Assembly: GCA_002480085.1 (NCBI GenBank)
Contig: DKPJ01000017.1
Span: forward strand, 439,990-503,989
DNA from: Enterobacteriaceae bacterium UBA7338
GTDB lineage: Bacteria > Pseudomonadota > Gammaproteobacteria > Enterobacterales > Enterobacteriaceae
DNA: 64,000 nt
Direction: 5' to 3'
Of this stretch, positions 24,973 through 33,793 are shown piece after piece (position 1 is the stretch's first letter; each line of letters starts with the position of its first letter). The position numbers were made by a program, and so were the translations under genes. A model generated the notes under the pieces. It had not been told where the DNA came from, made no database searches, and saw nothing but the letters and a program-made list of their open reading frames with translations.

Positions 24973-26109
24973 TTAGTGCGTCGGGTGATAGACGGCGCTA
25001 AAGCCGAGCTTGTGCAGCAGGCTTGCGGCCTCGGCGTCGTCACACTGAATATAGAGCGATGACCACTCGCGGCGCTCAAGGTAGTTTTTGCGCAGCTTAT
25101 CAAATTCACCCGGGATGCCCGCCACTTTACGCAGGGGTGCATCGTCGCGGCGCACATCATACACCAAATGGGCTAATCTTTTCAGCGTTGGCTGATCGAG
25201 TGGCCCGTGCAGGGTGATGCGGCCAAATTCCGGCGCGGGCAGCAGGGTATCAAGGGCTACCTGCTGGCGGTGACCGATAAAGGCGCTGAAGGCCTCAAAG
25301 ACCTGGGTGGTCCCGCGAGCCTTGCCCTCCAGGGTGTAGCCCGCGATGTGCGCCGTGCCAATATCGACGCGCTTGAGCAGTTCGACGTTGAGATCCGGCT
25401 CCGGCTCCCAGACGTCCAGTACCACGCTGAGATCCTGTCCGGCCTCAAGACGCGCCAGCAGCGCAGCGTTGTCCACTACCCTGCCCCGGCAGGCGTTGAT
25501 CAGGATCGCCCCCGGCTTCAGGGCGCTAATCAGCGCCTCGTTGGCGAGATGCAGGGTTTTATACGGACCCTCTTTGAACAGCGGCGTATGGAAGGTCAGG
25601 ATATCGGCCTCGCGGACCAGATCCTCCAGCGGACGGAAATCCCCCGCATCGCCCCGATCGGCGCGCGGTGGATCGCATAGCAGGGTGCGGACGCCCCACG
25701 CCTCCAGCCGCGCCTGTAAACGCGACCCAACGTTGCCCACGCCGACGATGCCCACGGTGCGATCTCTCAGCATAAAGCCGTCGCGCTCGGCCAGCATCAA
25801 CAGTGCGGAGAAGACATACTCCACGACCGCAATCGCGTTGCAGCCCGGTGCGGCCGAGAAGCCAATCCCCGCCTCGCCCAGCCACTGCTGATCGACATGA
25901 TCGGTTCCGGCGGTGGCCGTACCGACGAACTTCACGGCGGTTCCGCTGAGCAGCGATGCATTGACCTTAGTAACAGAGCGCACCATTAATGCCTGCGCAT
26001 CCGCCAGCGCCTCTACCGGGATCGGGCGGCCAGGAACGGGTTTGACCTCGCCCAGGCGGCTAAAAAGTTCGCGGGCATAAGGCATATTTTCATCGACGAG
26101 GATTTTCAC
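24973..26109 (-). CDS. pdxB: Erythronate-4-phosphate dehydrogenase PdxB
   Basis: Second step of the DXP-dependent pyridoxal-phosphate pathway: 4-phosphoerythronate to 2-oxo-3-hydroxy-4-phosphobutanoate. I chose GTG at 26109 (VKILVDENMPYARELFSRLG), matching E. coli MKILVDENMP; the frame extends 22 codons further without similarity. The 378-aa product has the D-2-hydroxyacid dehydrogenase NAD motif GIVGVGNVG, INACRGRVVDNAALL and HIAGYTLEGKARGT with the catalytic His, plus the PdxB C-terminal dimerisation domain (RRDDAPLRKVAGIPGEFD). Confidence 0.98.
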   Translation of the reverse strand: MKILVDENMPYARELFSRLGEVKPVPGRPIPVEALADAQALMVRSVTKVNASLLSGTAVKFVGTATAGTDHVDQQWLGEAGIGFSAAPGCNAIAVVEYVFSALLMLAERDGFMLRDRTVGIVGVGNVGSRLQARLEAWGVRTLLCDPPRADRGDAGDFRPLEDLVREADILTFHTPLFKEGPYKTLHLANEALISALKPGAILINACRGRVVDNAALLARLEAGQDLSVVLDVWEPEPDLNVELLKRVDIGTAHIAGYTLEGKARGTTQVFEAFSAFIGHRQQVALDTLLPAPEFGRITLHGPLDQPTLKRLAHLVYDVRRDDAPLRKVAGIPGEFDKLRKNYLERREWSSLYIQCDDAEAASLLHKLGFSAVYHPTH

Positions 26110-26231
26110 GTTACGGTACCTGTATGAGAACGGGAGATAACGGCGCAAGTGTGCCATAATCTCGCCGCCAGGCATACCGACAATGCCGCAGACCGTTACG
26201 CGAGCCGCATACGTAAGAGATAAGGACAGAA

Positions 26232-27242
26232 ATGATGCAACCCATTCAGGGTGCGCCGGCGCGCCCTCCCGGGCAAGAGCCGACCACCCCCACCACCGCC
26301 GCAGGCGACCAGCCCCTCTCTACTCAACAGCGCACGGTGCTGGAGAGGCTGATTACCCGTCTGGTGGCCCTGACACAGCAGCAGAGCGCCGAAGTCTGGG
26401 CCGGGGTGAAGCACGATCTGGGTTTAAAAAACGACGCACCGCTGCTCTCAAAGCACTTCCCTGCCGCCGAGCAGAGCCTGAGCCAGCGCCTCGAGAGTGC
26501 CGTCCAGAATAACGCTAACCGCCAGGTGCTGTCGCAGCTGACGGAGCTGCTGGGCCAGGGCAACAATCGCCAGGCGGTGAGCGACTTTATCCGCCACCAG
26601 TTTGGCCAGACGGCCCTCAGCCAGCTCTCGCCCGAGCAGCTTAAAACCGTACTGGTGATGCTGCAGAAAGGCGAGCTGGCGATCCCCCAGCCGCAGCAGC
26701 GCCCGGCCACCGATCGCCCGATGCTGCCTGCCGAGCACAATACGCTCAACCAGGCGGTCACCCGGCTGGCGGCCGCTACGGGTGAGTCCAGCAAGCTTAT
26801 CTGGCAGTCGATGATAGAGCTTTCCGGCGTCAAGACCGGGGAGCCGATCCCGGCGAAGCAGTTTACTCACCTGCTGACCTGGCTGCAGGCGCGCCAGACG
26901 TTAAGCACCCAGACGGCACCGACCCTGCATACGTTGCAGTCGGCCCTGAAGCAGCCCCTGGACGAGCACGAATGGCAGCGCGTTCAGGATTATGCCCAGC
27001 AGACCTGGCAGGTGACGCCGCAGACGGTGCTGACCACCGCCCAGGTTCAGGATCTGCTCAACTACATCTTCCTGCGCCGCGCCGAGCGCAACGAGGCCCT
27101 GCTGGAGCCGCGTAATATCCAGCCGATCTATAACCCGCTGTTCGCGCCGGTGATGGAGTCGTTCCGCTCGCTCTCTGCCCGCCCAGGCCTGATTGCTATC
27201 GCCCTGCTGGTAGTGCTGGTGCTTATCTGGCTGGTGATTTAA
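26232..27242 (+). CDS. flk: Flk, flagella-biosynthesis regulator
   Basis: In Salmonella Flk is an inner-membrane protein that prevents premature FlgM export during hook assembly. The 336-aa product matches E. coli Flk over its length: a Pro/Gly-rich N-terminus (MMQPIQGAPARPPGQ), a helical body with HFPAAEQSLSQRL, LSPEQLKTVLVMLQ and ATDRPMLPAEHNTLNQAV, and a single C-terminal membrane anchor (LIAIALLVVLVLIWLVI). It diverges from pdxB. Confidence 0.96.
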   Translation: MMQPIQGAPARPPGQEPTTPTTAAGDQPLSTQQRTVLERLITRLVALTQQQSAEVWAGVKHDLGLKNDAPLLSKHFPAAEQSLSQRLESAVQNNANRQVLSQLTELLGQGNNRQAVSDFIRHQFGQTALSQLSPEQLKTVLVMLQKGELAIPQPQQRPATDRPMLPAEHNTLNQAVTRLAAATGESSKLIWQSMIELSGVKTGEPIPAKQFTHLLTWLQARQTLSTQTAPTLHTLQSALKQPLDEHEWQRVQDYAQQTWQVTPQTVLTTAQVQDLLNYIFLRRAERNEALLEPRNIQPIYNPLFAPVMESFRSLSARPGLIAIALLVVLVLIWLVI

Positions 27243-27324
27243 CGCGCGTCTGACGCAGATATCCGGGATAACAACGCAATTCTCTATTAGGCTTTTTATC
27301 TGGCCTAATTAAGAGGAGAGCGTG

Positions 27325-28389
27325 ATGCGCAAAAAAGCATTGATAGTTGGTATCAGCGGCGTGATTGGTCGCGCCCTGGCAGAGAGACTACTGGAGGAGG
27401 GCTGGGAGGTGACTGGCCTGTCTCGCGGACGCGGTGAGGTACAGGCGGGCTGTACCAGCCTGACGGCGGACTTGACCGATGCGGCGGCAGTCAGCGAGGC
27501 GCTGAAGTTGGTCAAACCGGATGCGCTCTTCTTTAGCGTCTGGGCGCGTCAGGAGAGCGAGAAAGAGAATATCCGCGTGAACGGCGCGATGGTGAAAAAC
27601 GTCATTGAGGCGCTGGGTAATCGTCTCCATGGCGCGCACGTGGCGCTGGTCACCGGGCTTAAGCACTATCTTGGTCCCTTTGAAGCCTACGGCAAAGGCG
27701 CAGTACCGATGACCCCCTTCCGCGAAGAGCAGGGTCGCCAGCCGGTAGAGAACTTCTACTACGCCCAGGAGGACGAGCTTTTCGCTGGCGCAGAGAAGTA
27801 TGGCTACCGCTGGAGCGTGCACCGTCCGCATACCATTGTCGGCTACGCGCTGGGCAATGCCATGAACATGGGCCAGACGCTGGCAGTCTACGCCACCCTG
27901 TGCCGGGAGAAAGGTTGGCCGTTTATCTTCCCTGGTTCCCCCGAGCAGTGGAACGGCGTGTCGGACGTCACCGATGCTGGCCTGCTGGCCGAGCAGCTGG
28001 AGTGGGCGGCCACCAGCCCGACGGCGGCAAACCAGGACTTCAACGCCGTTAACGGCGACGTGTTCCGCTGGAACTGGCTGTGGCCGCGCCTTGCCGCGTA
28101 TTTTGGTATTGAGGCCGCGCCCTACCCTGAGAAGATGATGCCGCTGGAGGGGCGGATGCTGGAGGCCGAGGCCGCATGGCGAACCATTGCCGCGCACCAT
28201 CAGCTGCGCGAGGCAGACATCAACAAGCTGGTGTCGTGGTGGCATACCGATGCCGACCTGGGACGCCCGATGGAGGCCTTTACCGATATGGGTAAAAGCC
28301 GCAAGGCGGGGTTCGTCGGCTATCGCAGCACGCTGGACTCTTTTACCGGGCTGTTTGACCGGCTGAAGAGCGAGCGGATTATTCCCTAA
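27325..28389 (+). CDS. NAD(P)-dependent SDR of the PRISE type
   Basis: A 354-aa extended short-chain dehydrogenase/reductase. The dinucleotide motif is GISGVIG close to the N-terminus; ALVTGLKHYLGPFEAYGKG and ENFYYAQEDELF match the pattern of progesterone-5-beta-reductase/iridoid-synthase-like (PRISE) enzymes, in which the Lys and Tyr in these segments are catalytic. These reduce activated C=C bonds. The physiological substrate is unknown. I chose ATG at 27325 after AAGAGGAGAG; GTG at 27322 is possible. It occupies the place of yfcJ in K-12 and is closed by a terminator at 28401-28430. Confidence 0.85.
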   Translation: MRKKALIVGISGVIGRALAERLLEEGWEVTGLSRGRGEVQAGCTSLTADLTDAAAVSEALKLVKPDALFFSVWARQESEKENIRVNGAMVKNVIEALGNRLHGAHVALVTGLKHYLGPFEAYGKGAVPMTPFREEQGRQPVENFYYAQEDELFAGAEKYGYRWSVHRPHTIVGYALGNAMNMGQTLAVYATLCREKGWPFIFPGSPEQWNGVSDVTDAGLLAEQLEWAATSPTAANQDFNAVNGDVFRWNWLWPRLAAYFGIEAAPYPEKMMPLEGRMLEAEAAWRTIAAHHQLREADINKLVSWWHTDADLGRPMEAFTDMGKSRKAGFVGYRSTLDSFTGLFDRLKSERIIP

Positions 28390-28400
28390 CCGGATGTCAT

Positions 28401-28430
28401 GCCAGTCAGCGTTGCCGCTGACTGGCTTTT
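28401..28430 (+). terminator. Terminator after the SDR gene
   Basis: GCCAGTCAGC (28401-28410) and GCTGACTGGC (28417-28426) form a perfect 10-bp stem followed by TTTT. It lies between two convergent genes and probably ends the SDR transcript. Confidence 0.85.
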
Positions 28431-28435
28431 CCCGG

Positions 28436-29866
28436 CTACAGCTTCTCGCCGTTGCTGCTGATCACCTCTTTGTACCAGTCGAACGATTTTTTCTTGCTGC
28501 GCGCCAGCGTGCCGTGGCCCTCGTTGTCCTTATCGACGTAGATAAAGCCGTAGCGTTTTTTCATCTCGCCGGTGCCCGCCGAGACCAGATCGATGCAGCC
28601 CCACGGCGTATAGCCCATCAGCTCAACGCCGTCCTCTTCCACCGCCTTCTTCATTTCGCGAATATGGTCGCCCAGGTAGGCGATGCGGTAGCTGTCGTCC
28701 ACCGTGCCGTCCGCCTCCAGCTTGTCGATGGCACCAAAGCCGTTCTCGACAATAAACAGCGGCAGCTGATAGAGATCGTAGAAGTAGTTCAGCGAGTAGC
28801 GTAACCCCACCGGATCGATCTGCCAGCCCCAGTCGGAGGCTTTGACCCACGGGTTAGTGACCAGGCTTTTGGTTTCGTCATAGTCGAGGCGGGGGTTATC
28901 CTCCGTGGCCTTGGTGGCGAACGACATGTAGTAGCTAAAGCCAATGTAATCGACGCAGCCGCGCTGCAGGATGCGCAGATCCTCCTCGGTCATATCGAGG
29001 TTAAATGCTTTGCGCGCAAAGTAGTTCAGGGTGTGTTTCGGATAGGCGCCGCGTACGTGCACGTCGGCAAACCAGTAGCGGCGATGCATGGCGTTGACCG
29101 ACATCATCATGTCGTTGGGATCGCAGGTAAGCGGATAGACCGGGCACATGGCGATCATGCAGCCAATCTGGAAATCCGGGTTAATGGCGTGCCCCGCCTC
29201 TACCGCCAGCGCGCTGGCCACCAGCTCATAGTGCGCGGCCTGGTACATGATCTTCTCGCGATCTTCACCCGGCTTATAGTGCAGCCCCGAGTTGGTGAAG
29301 GGCGCAAAATCCTCATTGAAGTTGGCCTGGTTGTTGATCTCGTTAAAGGTCATCCAGTACTTCACTTTCTTCTGGTAACGGGTAAAGACGGCTTTCGCAA
29401 AGCGGACAAAGAACGCGATCGTCTGGCGGTTGCGCCAGCCGCCGTATTCGGTGACCAGGTGATAGGGCATCTCAAAGTGTGAGAGGGTGATCACCGGCTC
29501 GATGTTGTACTTCAGGCACTCGTCGAAGAGATCGTCATAGAACTGCAGCCCGGCCTCGTTCGGCTCCAGCTCGTCGCCGCGGGGAAAGATACGTGTCCAG
29601 GCGATGGAGGTGCGGAAGCATTTAAAGCCCATCTCCGCAAACAGCTTAATGTCCTGGGGGTAGCGATGGTAGAAGTCGATGCCTTCATGGTTGGGATAGT
29701 ATTTCCCCTCGATCACGCCTTCGGTGATTTCGCGCGGCACGCCGTGCCGGCCGGCGGTCATCACGTCGGCAACGCTGACGCCTTTACCCCCCTCCTGCCA
29801 GCCGCCCTCCAGCTGATGCGCGGCGACCGCACCGCCCCAGAGAAAATCTGCTTTAAATCCAGGCAT
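28436..29866 (-). CDS. 6-phospho-beta-glucosidase, GH1 (BglA-like)
   Basis: Hydrolyses phosphorylated beta-glucosides (salicin-, arbutin- or cellobiose-6-phosphate) after PTS uptake. 476 aa. Acid/base Glu176 lies in WMTFNEIN and nucleophile Glu374 in FIVENGFGA; DFLWGGAVAAHQLEGGW starts the barrel. The C-terminal KKSFDWYKEVISSNGEKL is almost that of E. coli BglA, to which it looks closer than to AscB or BglB. No PTS permease or antiterminator gene is adjacent, so it depends on transport genes elsewhere. It takes part of the yfcJ position between flk and fabB and is not in this place in K-12. Confidence 0.92.
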   Translation of the reverse strand: MPGFKADFLWGGAVAAHQLEGGWQEGGKGVSVADVMTAGRHGVPREITEGVIEGKYYPNHEGIDFYHRYPQDIKLFAEMGFKCFRTSIAWTRIFPRGDELEPNEAGLQFYDDLFDECLKYNIEPVITLSHFEMPYHLVTEYGGWRNRQTIAFFVRFAKAVFTRYQKKVKYWMTFNEINNQANFNEDFAPFTNSGLHYKPGEDREKIMYQAAHYELVASALAVEAGHAINPDFQIGCMIAMCPVYPLTCDPNDMMMSVNAMHRRYWFADVHVRGAYPKHTLNYFARKAFNLDMTEEDLRILQRGCVDYIGFSYYMSFATKATEDNPRLDYDETKSLVTNPWVKASDWGWQIDPVGLRYSLNYFYDLYQLPLFIVENGFGAIDKLEADGTVDDSYRIAYLGDHIREMKKAVEEDGVELMGYTPWGCIDLVSAGTGEMKKRYGFIYVDKDNEGHGTLARSKKKSFDWYKEVISSNGEKL

Positions 29867-29964
29867 CTGTACCCTCCTCTTCGTTGGAATCTACTCGAGG
29901 ATAGCAACCGATGCGGCAGATTGCCGGATGCATGTCACATAATTGCCCACGGCGTTAGCCATAA

Positions 29965-29990
29965 AAAAAGGAGCCAGCAGGCTCCTTTTT
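29965..29990 (-). terminator. Terminator after fabB
   Basis: AAAAAGGAGCC (29965-29975) pairs with GGCTCCTTTTT (29980-29990) around AGCA. The minus strand ends in a run of seven T, so it closes fabB upstream of the glucosidase gene. Confidence 0.92.
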
Positions 29991-30007
29991 ATATTGCCGG
30001 AGGGCAA

Positions 30008-31225
30008 TTATTTGTTCAGCTTGCGCATTACCAGCGTGGCGTTGGTGCCGCCGAAGCCGAAGCTGTTGGACATCACGGTGTTCAGCTGGCGTTCGGTGGT
30101 CTCGGTGACGATGTTCAGACCTTCTGCTTTTTCGTCCATCTCTTCGATGTTGATGCTCGGGGCGATAAAGCCGTGCTCCAGCATCAGCAGGGAGTAGATC
30201 GCTTCCTGCACGCCCGCCGCACCCAGCGAGTGGCCGGTCATCGCTTTGGTCGCAGAGATAGCCGGGCTGTTGTCGCCGAAGACTTCACGGATCGCGCCCA
30301 GCTCTTTCACGTCGCCTACCGGAGTAGAGGTGCCGTGGGAGTTCAGGTAGTCGATCGGGGTGTCAAGACCGTGCATCGCCATCTGCATGCAGCGCACTGC
30401 GCCTTCGCCAGACGGCGCAACCATGTCAGCACCGTCGGAGGTGGCGCCGTAGCCCACGATCTCCGCATAGATTTTCGCACCACGGGCCAGAGCGTGCTCC
30501 AGCTCTTCAACCACGACCATACCGCCACCGCCTGCGATAACGAAACCGTCACGGTTAGCATCGTAGGTACGGGAGGCTTTCGCCGGATCGTCGTTGTACT
30601 TGGTAGAGAGCGCGCCCATCGCGTCGAACTCACAGGCCATTTCCCAGCCCAGCTCTTCGCCGCCGCCGGCAAAGACGATGTCCTGTTTGCCCAGCTGGAT
30701 CTGCTCAACCGCGTTACCGATACAGTGTGCAGAGGTCGCACAGGCGGAGCTGATAGAGTAGTTTACGCCGTGGATTTTGAACGGCGTCGCGAGGCAGGCG
30801 GAGACCGCCGAGCCCATCGCTTTGGTGACCACGTACGGGCCAACCGCTTTCAGGCCGCGCGGGCTACGCATGGCGTCCGCACCGAAGACCTGCGCTTTGG
30901 AGGAGCCGCCGGAACCTGCAATCAGGCCCACGCGTGGGTTATTCTGGTAAACCTCTTCGCTCAGGCCAGCATCAGCGATGGCCTCCTGCATGGAGAGGAA
31001 GGCGTAGATGGCGGCATCGTTCATGAAACGCACCACTTTGCGGTCAATCATGCCCGTGGTGTCCAGTTTTACATTACCCCATACGTGGCTGCGCATACCG
31101 GAATCGTGAAATTCCTGAGAGAAAGTGATCCCTGAGCGCCCTTCACGCAGAGATGCGAGGACTTCCTGCTGGTTATTACCGATGCTGGAAACGATGCCCA
31201 GGCCAGTAATCACTGCACGTTTCAT
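30008..31225 (-). CDS. fabB: Beta-ketoacyl-ACP synthase I FabB
   Basis: Elongating condensing enzyme needed for unsaturated fatty acids. 405 aa, one residue shorter than E. coli because the loop after VGLIAGSGG differs (SSKAQV). The active-site Cys162 is in ISSACATSAH, and the two catalytic His lie in NSHGTSTPVGD and KAMTGHSLGAAG. A FabR-type palindrome and a FadR-like site lie about 50-80 bases upstream, in the divergent fabB-mnmC region, as in E. coli. Confidence 0.99.
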   Translation of the reverse strand: MKRAVITGLGIVSSIGNNQQEVLASLREGRSGITFSQEFHDSGMRSHVWGNVKLDTTGMIDRKVVRFMNDAAIYAFLSMQEAIADAGLSEEVYQNNPRVGLIAGSGGSSKAQVFGADAMRSPRGLKAVGPYVVTKAMGSAVSACLATPFKIHGVNYSISSACATSAHCIGNAVEQIQLGKQDIVFAGGGEELGWEMACEFDAMGALSTKYNDDPAKASRTYDANRDGFVIAGGGGMVVVEELEHALARGAKIYAEIVGYGATSDGADMVAPSGEGAVRCMQMAMHGLDTPIDYLNSHGTSTPVGDVKELGAIREVFGDNSPAISATKAMTGHSLGAAGVQEAIYSLLMLEHGFIAPSINIEEMDEKAEGLNIVTETTERQLNTVMSNSFGFGGTNATLVMRKLNK

Positions 31226-31272
31226 TCAATACCTCTGTCATTCGCACTATAGTAAGATTCGATTCGCAAGAT

Positions 31273-31290
31273 AGCGTACAGTTGTACGCC
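31273..31290 (-). promoter_or_regulatory. FabR operator upstream of fabB
   Basis: AGCGTACAGTTGTACGCC is a palindrome of the FabR type (consensus about AGCGTACA-N2-TGTTCGCT). In E. coli FabR represses fabB and fabA according to the ratio of unsaturated acyl-CoA/ACP. Recognised from memory of the E. coli site. Confidence 0.75.
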
Positions 31291-31293
31291 GAA

Positions 31294-31306
31294 CAAGTCC
31301 GATCAG
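31294..31306 (-). promoter_or_regulatory. FadR activator site of fabB (probable)
   Basis: On the minus strand CTGATCGGACTTG differs from CTGGTCNGACCNG at two positions. It lies just upstream of the FabR palindrome relative to fabB, as expected for a FadR activation site near -40. Assignment is by pattern and position. Confidence 0.6.
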
Positions 31307-31383
31307 CGAATTTCTGGAGAAATTTGCGCCAGCGGACCGACATCGTTAAGATCGTGCCACTGCCTGCCACACGAGTAACTTAC

Positions 31384-33384
31384 GTGAAACAAACCGCTAT
31401 ACAATCTGCCAACCTCGAATTTAACGCTGAGGGTACACCTGTTTCCCGAGATTTCGACGACGTCTACTTCTCTAATGATAACGGACTTGAGGAGACGCGC
31501 TACGTTTTCCTCGGTGGCAATCAGCTCAGCACGCGTTTTCCAGTGCATCCGCGCCCGCTTTTCATCGTCGCCGAGAGCGGATTCGGTACCGGGCTGAACT
31601 TTCTCACGCTGTGGCAGGCGTTTGATGCCTATTTGCTCGCACATCCGCAGGCTACGCTGCAAAGATTACACTTCATCAGTTTTGAAAAATTTCCGCTCAA
31701 GGCGGTGGATCTCGCCCAGGCGCACCGGCACTGGCCCGAGCTGGCCCCGTGGGCTGAGCAGCTCCAGGCGCAGTGGCCGCAGGCTATACTGGGCTGTCAT
31801 CGTCTGCTGCTGGCGGGCGGGCGCGTCACGCTCGATCTCTGGTTTGGCGATATCAATACTTTAACCGAAGCGCTGGATGATTCCCTCAACCAGAAGGTTG
31901 ATGCCTGGTTTCTCGACGGCTTCGCCCCGGCGAAAAACCCGGATATGTGGACGCCGTCGCTGTTCAATGCCATGGCCCGTCTGGCGCGTCCCGGTGGCAC
32001 GCTCGCGACCTTTACCTCCGCTGGCTTTGTCCGCCGGGGATTGCAGGAGGCGGGCTTCACTATGCAAAAAAGAAAAGGGTTTGGCCGCAAGCGTGAGATG
32101 CTGATCGGCGAGATGCAGCAGACGCTCAGCGTTCCCCTGCGCGCGCCGTGGTTTGCCCGTACCCCGGCGAGGATCAATGAGGCAGCGATAGTCGGCGGCG
32201 GCATCGCCAGCGCCCTGCTCTCTCTGGCCCTGCTGCGCCGGGGCTGGCAGGTGACGCTCTACTGTGCCGACGATGCGCCCGCTAAGGGAGCGTCCGGCAA
32301 TCGCCAGGGGGCGCTCTACCCGCTGTTGAGCGCGCACGATCCGGCCCTGGCCCGCTTCTTTCCTGCCGCCTTTACCTTCGCCCGCAGGCTCTATGACGCT
32401 CTGCCGGTGGCGTTCGATCATGACTGGTGCGGCGTTACCCAGCTTGGCTGGGACGAGAAGAGCCAGCAGAAGATTGCCCAGATGCTTAGCCTGGCACTCC
32501 CTCCCGAGGTGGCCGTGGCGGTGGATGCCGAAGCGGTCAAAGCCACAACCGGGGTGGAGACCGGCTGCGGCGGCATTCAGTATCCGGCAGGCGGCTGGCT
32601 CTGCCCGGCCCAGCTCACCGCCGCCGCGCTGGCGCTGGCGGTGGCACAGGGCCTGCGGGTGCACTATCAATCTGAGGTTAACACCCTCACCGCCACGGAG
32701 AGTGGCTGGCGGCTGGCGTTTGTCGAGCGTAAAAGCGCCTGCCATCAGACGGTGGTGCTGGCCAACGGCCATCGGGTTAATCAGTTTATCCAGACCGAGA
32801 GCCTGCCGGTCTACGCCGTCGGCGGCCAGGTGAGCCATATCCCTGCCCGCCCCGGCCTGTCGGCGCTGCGCCAGGTGCTGTGCTATGACGGCTACCTGAC
32901 GCCGCAGAACCCTGCCAACGGCGAGCACTGCATCGGCGCGAGCTACCATCGCGGCCAGCAGGAGACGCGCTATAGCGAAGAGGATCAGCAGCACAACCGC
33001 CAGCGGCTAATCGACTGCTTCCCGGAGGCGGAGTGGGCAAAAGAGGTAGACGTTAGCGGCAAATCCGCACGCTGTGGCGTGCGCTGCGCCACGCGGGATC
33101 ATCTGCCTATGGTCGGCAACGTCGCCGACTATGAGGCCACCCTGGAGAGCTATGCCGATCTGGCGGAGCATCAGGAGCGCGCGCGCACTGCTCCGGTGCA
33201 TATGGGGCTGTATATGCTCGGCGCGCTGGGTTCACGCGGTCTATGCAGCGCCCCGCTGGCGGCAGAGATTCTGGCGGCGCAGATGAGCGACGAGCCGATC
33301 CCAATGGATGGCGATACGCTGGCGGCGCTGAATCCTAATCGTCTGTGGGTGAGAAAGCTGCTGAAGGGTAAGGCGGTAAAGTAG
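31384..33384 (+). CDS. mnmC: Bifunctional tRNA mnm5s2U-34 biosynthesis protein MnmC
   Basis: Completes mnm5(s2)U34 of tRNAs: the C-terminal FAD oxidase removes the carboxymethyl group and the N-terminal methyltransferase methylates the amine. I chose GTG at 31384 (VKQTAIQSANLEFNAEGTPV), matching E. coli MKHYSIQPANLEF; the frame runs 34 codons further across the fabB operators. The 666-aa protein has the SAM-binding segment ESGFGTGLNFLTLW, DAWFLDGFAPAKNPDMW, and the Rossmann FAD motif AIVGGGIASALLSLALLRRG at the domain junction. Confidence 0.97.
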   Translation: MKQTAIQSANLEFNAEGTPVSRDFDDVYFSNDNGLEETRYVFLGGNQLSTRFPVHPRPLFIVAESGFGTGLNFLTLWQAFDAYLLAHPQATLQRLHFISFEKFPLKAVDLAQAHRHWPELAPWAEQLQAQWPQAILGCHRLLLAGGRVTLDLWFGDINTLTEALDDSLNQKVDAWFLDGFAPAKNPDMWTPSLFNAMARLARPGGTLATFTSAGFVRRGLQEAGFTMQKRKGFGRKREMLIGEMQQTLSVPLRAPWFARTPARINEAAIVGGGIASALLSLALLRRGWQVTLYCADDAPAKGASGNRQGALYPLLSAHDPALARFFPAAFTFARRLYDALPVAFDHDWCGVTQLGWDEKSQQKIAQMLSLALPPEVAVAVDAEAVKATTGVETGCGGIQYPAGGWLCPAQLTAAALALAVAQGLRVHYQSEVNTLTATESGWRLAFVERKSACHQTVVLANGHRVNQFIQTESLPVYAVGGQVSHIPARPGLSALRQVLCYDGYLTPQNPANGEHCIGASYHRGQQETRYSEEDQQHNRQRLIDCFPEAEWAKEVDVSGKSARCGVRCATRDHLPMVGNVADYEATLESYADLAEHQERARTAPVHMGLYMLGALGSRGLCSAPLAAEILAAQMSDEPIPMDGDTLAALNPNRLWVRKLLKGKAVK

Positions 33385-33398
33385 GCGTAACGATGGTT

Positions 33399-33480
33399 CG
33401 CCGGGCGGCACTGCGTTTGCCCGGCCTACGGTGGCTCGGTGCCATTTGTAGGCCCGGCAAGCGTTGCGCCACCGGGCGTG
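33399..33480. repeat. REP pair (BIME) between mnmC and yfcL
   Basis: Two inverted REP-like units: CGCCGGGCGGCACTGCG-TTTGCCCGGCCTACG at 33399-33430 and, in opposite orientation, GTAGGCCCGGCAAGCG-TTGCGCCACCGGGCGTG at 33448-33480. Each folds into an imperfect hairpin. They lie between convergent genes, the usual place for BIMEs, and probably protect 3' ends or bind gyrase/IHF. Confidence 0.85.
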
Positions 33481-33488
33481 AACGCAGC

Positions 33489-33764
33489 TTAGGCTTTGGC
33501 CTGCTGGTAGAGCCTCTCCCACATCTCCAGCACCAGCACCTGATCGCGCGGAGAGAGTTCGCCACCCTGAATCGCCTGCTCAAGGCTGGAGGTCACCTGG
33601 GCGTAAACCGCTTCCGGGGAGTGATCGTCACCGTTTTCCAATACGGCAACGGCCAGGGTCAGGTGGCCGCTCAGGTAACCGCTGGCGAAAAGCTCATCGT
33701 CACTGGCGTGCTCAACCATATCATCAATTAACGCCAGAATGCGTGATTCAAATTCCGCGATCAT
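33489..33764 (-). CDS. yfcL: YfcL family protein
   Basis: A 91-aa protein matching E. coli YfcL (92 aa) from MIAEFESRILALIDDMVEHA to the C-terminal MWERLYQQAKA. Acidic and helical, no membrane segment. Function unknown. It is the last gene of the minus-strand run prmB-aroC-mepA-yfcA-epmC-yfcL. Confidence 0.95.
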   Translation of the reverse strand: MIAEFESRILALIDDMVEHASDDELFASGYLSGHLTLAVAVLENGDDHSPEAVYAQVTSSLEQAIQGGELSPRDQVLVLEMWERLYQQAKA

Positions 33765-33793
33765 CTTCTTTCCTCTTTAAAAAAACCGTGCCG

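Noticed and set aside
29666..31135. 489-codon plus-strand frame across the glucosidase start, the terminator and fabB
   Set aside because: Antisense to two recognisable genes and crosses a terminator; low-complexity His/Arg/Val-rich translation typical of shadows.
31861..32994. 377-codon minus-strand frame inside mnmC
   Set aside because: Entirely antisense to a well-conserved enzyme; no ribosome site or motif.
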